The notes beneath the pieces are model-generated. The model made no database searches and was not told where the DNA came from. It worked only from the letters and a program-made list of their open reading frames with translations. A program made the position numbers and the translations under genes. A DNA stretch of 15,733 bases from JAZNBI01 sp045586995 (GTDB lineage: Bacteria; Bacillota; Clostridia; Oscillospirales; CAG-272), in assembly GCA_045586995.1 (NCBI GenBank), contig JAZNBI010000020.1:1-15733 (forward strand). The letters are read 5' to 3'. Positions 14,971 through 15,733 of the stretch are shown here, piece by piece (the stretch's first letter is position 1; each line of letters starts with the position of its first letter).

Positions 14971-15733
14971 TTATATAAATTCTTTTATAAACCAAATATT
15001 TTCTTTGTCAAGTTGAACGGTCTGCCCTTTGAGATAATTTAAAATGCCCGATTCGGTTTTAAAATCAAAGCATATACGATATGCGTACAGCGCTTGATAT
15101 TTATATCCTTTATGTCTGTCCGAGCGGTTGATTCCATATTTACCGTCACCGATCAGCGGATGCCCGATGTGCGCAAAATGCGCGCGTATTTGGTGAGTTC
15201 TTCCTGTTACAAGCTCTACTTCCAAAAGCGAATCGGAATTCTTTTCGGCAACAACGCGATATTTTGTAATAATCTTTTTTAATGAAGCTATATCCTTCGG
15301 ATTATCAAATATTGTTACTGTGTTTGTGTCGGAATTCTTTTTGAGAAACCCCGTTAGGGTGCTCTTTTTCTTTTGTAAAATTCCGTGAACGGCACAAAAA
15401 TAGAACTTTTTAATTTCATCATTTTTGATTTTTTCGTTAATTATTCTTAGCGCTTGTGCATTTTTTGCCGCAATTACTATGCCGCCCGTGTTTCTGTCAA
15501 TACGATTGCAAAGCGCGGGGGCAAAGGATTGCTCCAAGTCGGGATGATATTCTCCCTTTTGAAAAAGATAAGCTTTTATATGCATTATGAGCGTATTTTC
15601 GTTTGCGGCTTTATCCTCGTGCACCAATACTCCGGGACGCTTGTTGCAGAGTATAATGTTTTCATCCTCGTATACTATATCAAGCTTCGGAACGATTCGA
15701 CTAAGAACGCCGTCATCGTTTGAGGGGATATCA
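14971..15733 (-). CDS. RluA-family pseudouridine synthase, 5' end cut by window edge
   Basis: Converts a uridine of RNA, probably 23S rRNA, to pseudouridine. The frame is open to the window edge, so the start lies outside; the GTG at 15627 is internal. The 253 visible residues start with a linker (DIPSNDDGVLSRIVPKLDIV), then YEDENIILCNKRPGVLVHED, which matches family motif I. The catalytic Asp lies in CNRIDRNTGGIVIAA, where the common form is HRLDxxTSG. VELVTGRTHQIRAHFAHIGHPLIGD is motif III and ends the catalytic core. An N-terminal S4 domain would lie off the window, if present. The exact target and the RluC/RluD subclass cannot be read. lnt follows after 34 bases. Confidence 0.92.
   Translation of the reverse strand, partial: DIPSNDDGVLSRIVPKLDIVYEDENIILCNKRPGVLVHEDKAANENTLIMHIKAYLFQKGEYHPDLEQSFAPALCNRIDRNTGGIVIAAKNAQALRIINEKIKNDEIKKFYFCAVHGILQKKKSTLTGFLKKNSDTNTVTIFDNPKDIASLKKIITKYRVVAEKNSDSLLEVELVTGRTHQIRAHFAHIGHPLIGDGKYGINRSDRHKGYKYQALYAYRICFDFKTESGILNYLKGQTVQLDKENIWFIKEFI

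Noticed and set aside
15625..15627. GTG as the start of the RluA-family gene
   Set aside because: The frame stays open to the window edge and the upstream codons encode the conserved YEDENIILCNK motif, so the GTG is an internal valine.
15454..15723. An 89-codon plus-strand frame at the right end
   Set aside because: It is antisense to the conserved catalytic region of the pseudouridine synthase and has no supporting signals.
1..15733. CRISPR array, defence island, transposon, prophage or biosynthetic cluster
   Set aside because: No direct repeats with spacers, transposase, integrase, phage structural or synthase genes are present. The window is mainly housekeeping genes with compact signals.

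Overview
The window is chromosomal DNA from a low-GC, endospore-forming member of the Clostridia (Bacillota). SpoIVA fixes the spore-forming lineage. The AT-rich intergenic DNA, consensus sigma-A promoters, purine-rich ribosome binding sites, an HPr carrying both His15 and Ser46, a ferredoxin-type aldo/keto reductase and the rsmD-coaD and rimO-pgsA gene pairs all fit. The sequence alone does not give genus or species. I found no rRNA, tRNA, CRISPR array, insertion sequence or prophage.

Layout. 1-830: the 3' end of an SdpI-family membrane protein gene (+), then a short, frameshifted and truncated membrane-protein remnant, closed by a strong palindromic terminator shared with the convergent gene. 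832-1965 (-): an aldo/keto reductase with two C-terminal 4Fe-4S motifs. 1966-2241: a divergent intergenic region with one promoter on each strand. 2242-5569 (+): HPr, uvrC, rsmD and coaD. 5620-7144 (+): spoIVA, whose ribosome binding site lies inside a 15-bp perfect inverted repeat. 7243-8583 (+): a CPA2-type cation/proton antiporter with its own promoter. 8623-10734 (+): a pgk-tpiA glycolysis operon ending in a 22-bp terminator stem. 10770-15733 (-): from right to left, an RluA-type pseudouridine synthase (cut by the window edge), lnt, a small lipoprotein gene, then rimO-pgsA.

How the genes work together. Most are housekeeping: DNA repair (UvrC), rRNA and ribosomal-protein modification (RsmD, RluA-type enzyme, RimO), coenzyme A synthesis (CoaD), glycolysis (Pgk, TpiA), phospholipid and lipoprotein maturation (PgsA, Lnt), plus spore coat assembly (SpoIVA). 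Every gene boundary has readable signals. Six sigma-A promoters were found, all with a 17-bp spacer and an extended -10 (TG one base upstream of the -10 hexamer). Several longest in-frame readings start at the TTG of a TTGACA -35 box, so their true starts lie downstream.

No new multi-gene system is evident. The best candidate for new biology is the spoIVA leader. A long hairpin would hide the Shine-Dalgarno sequence in read-through mRNA from the housekeeping genes upstream, but not in an mRNA starting within the repeat. That would be a safeguard against making a spore coat ATPase in growing cells.
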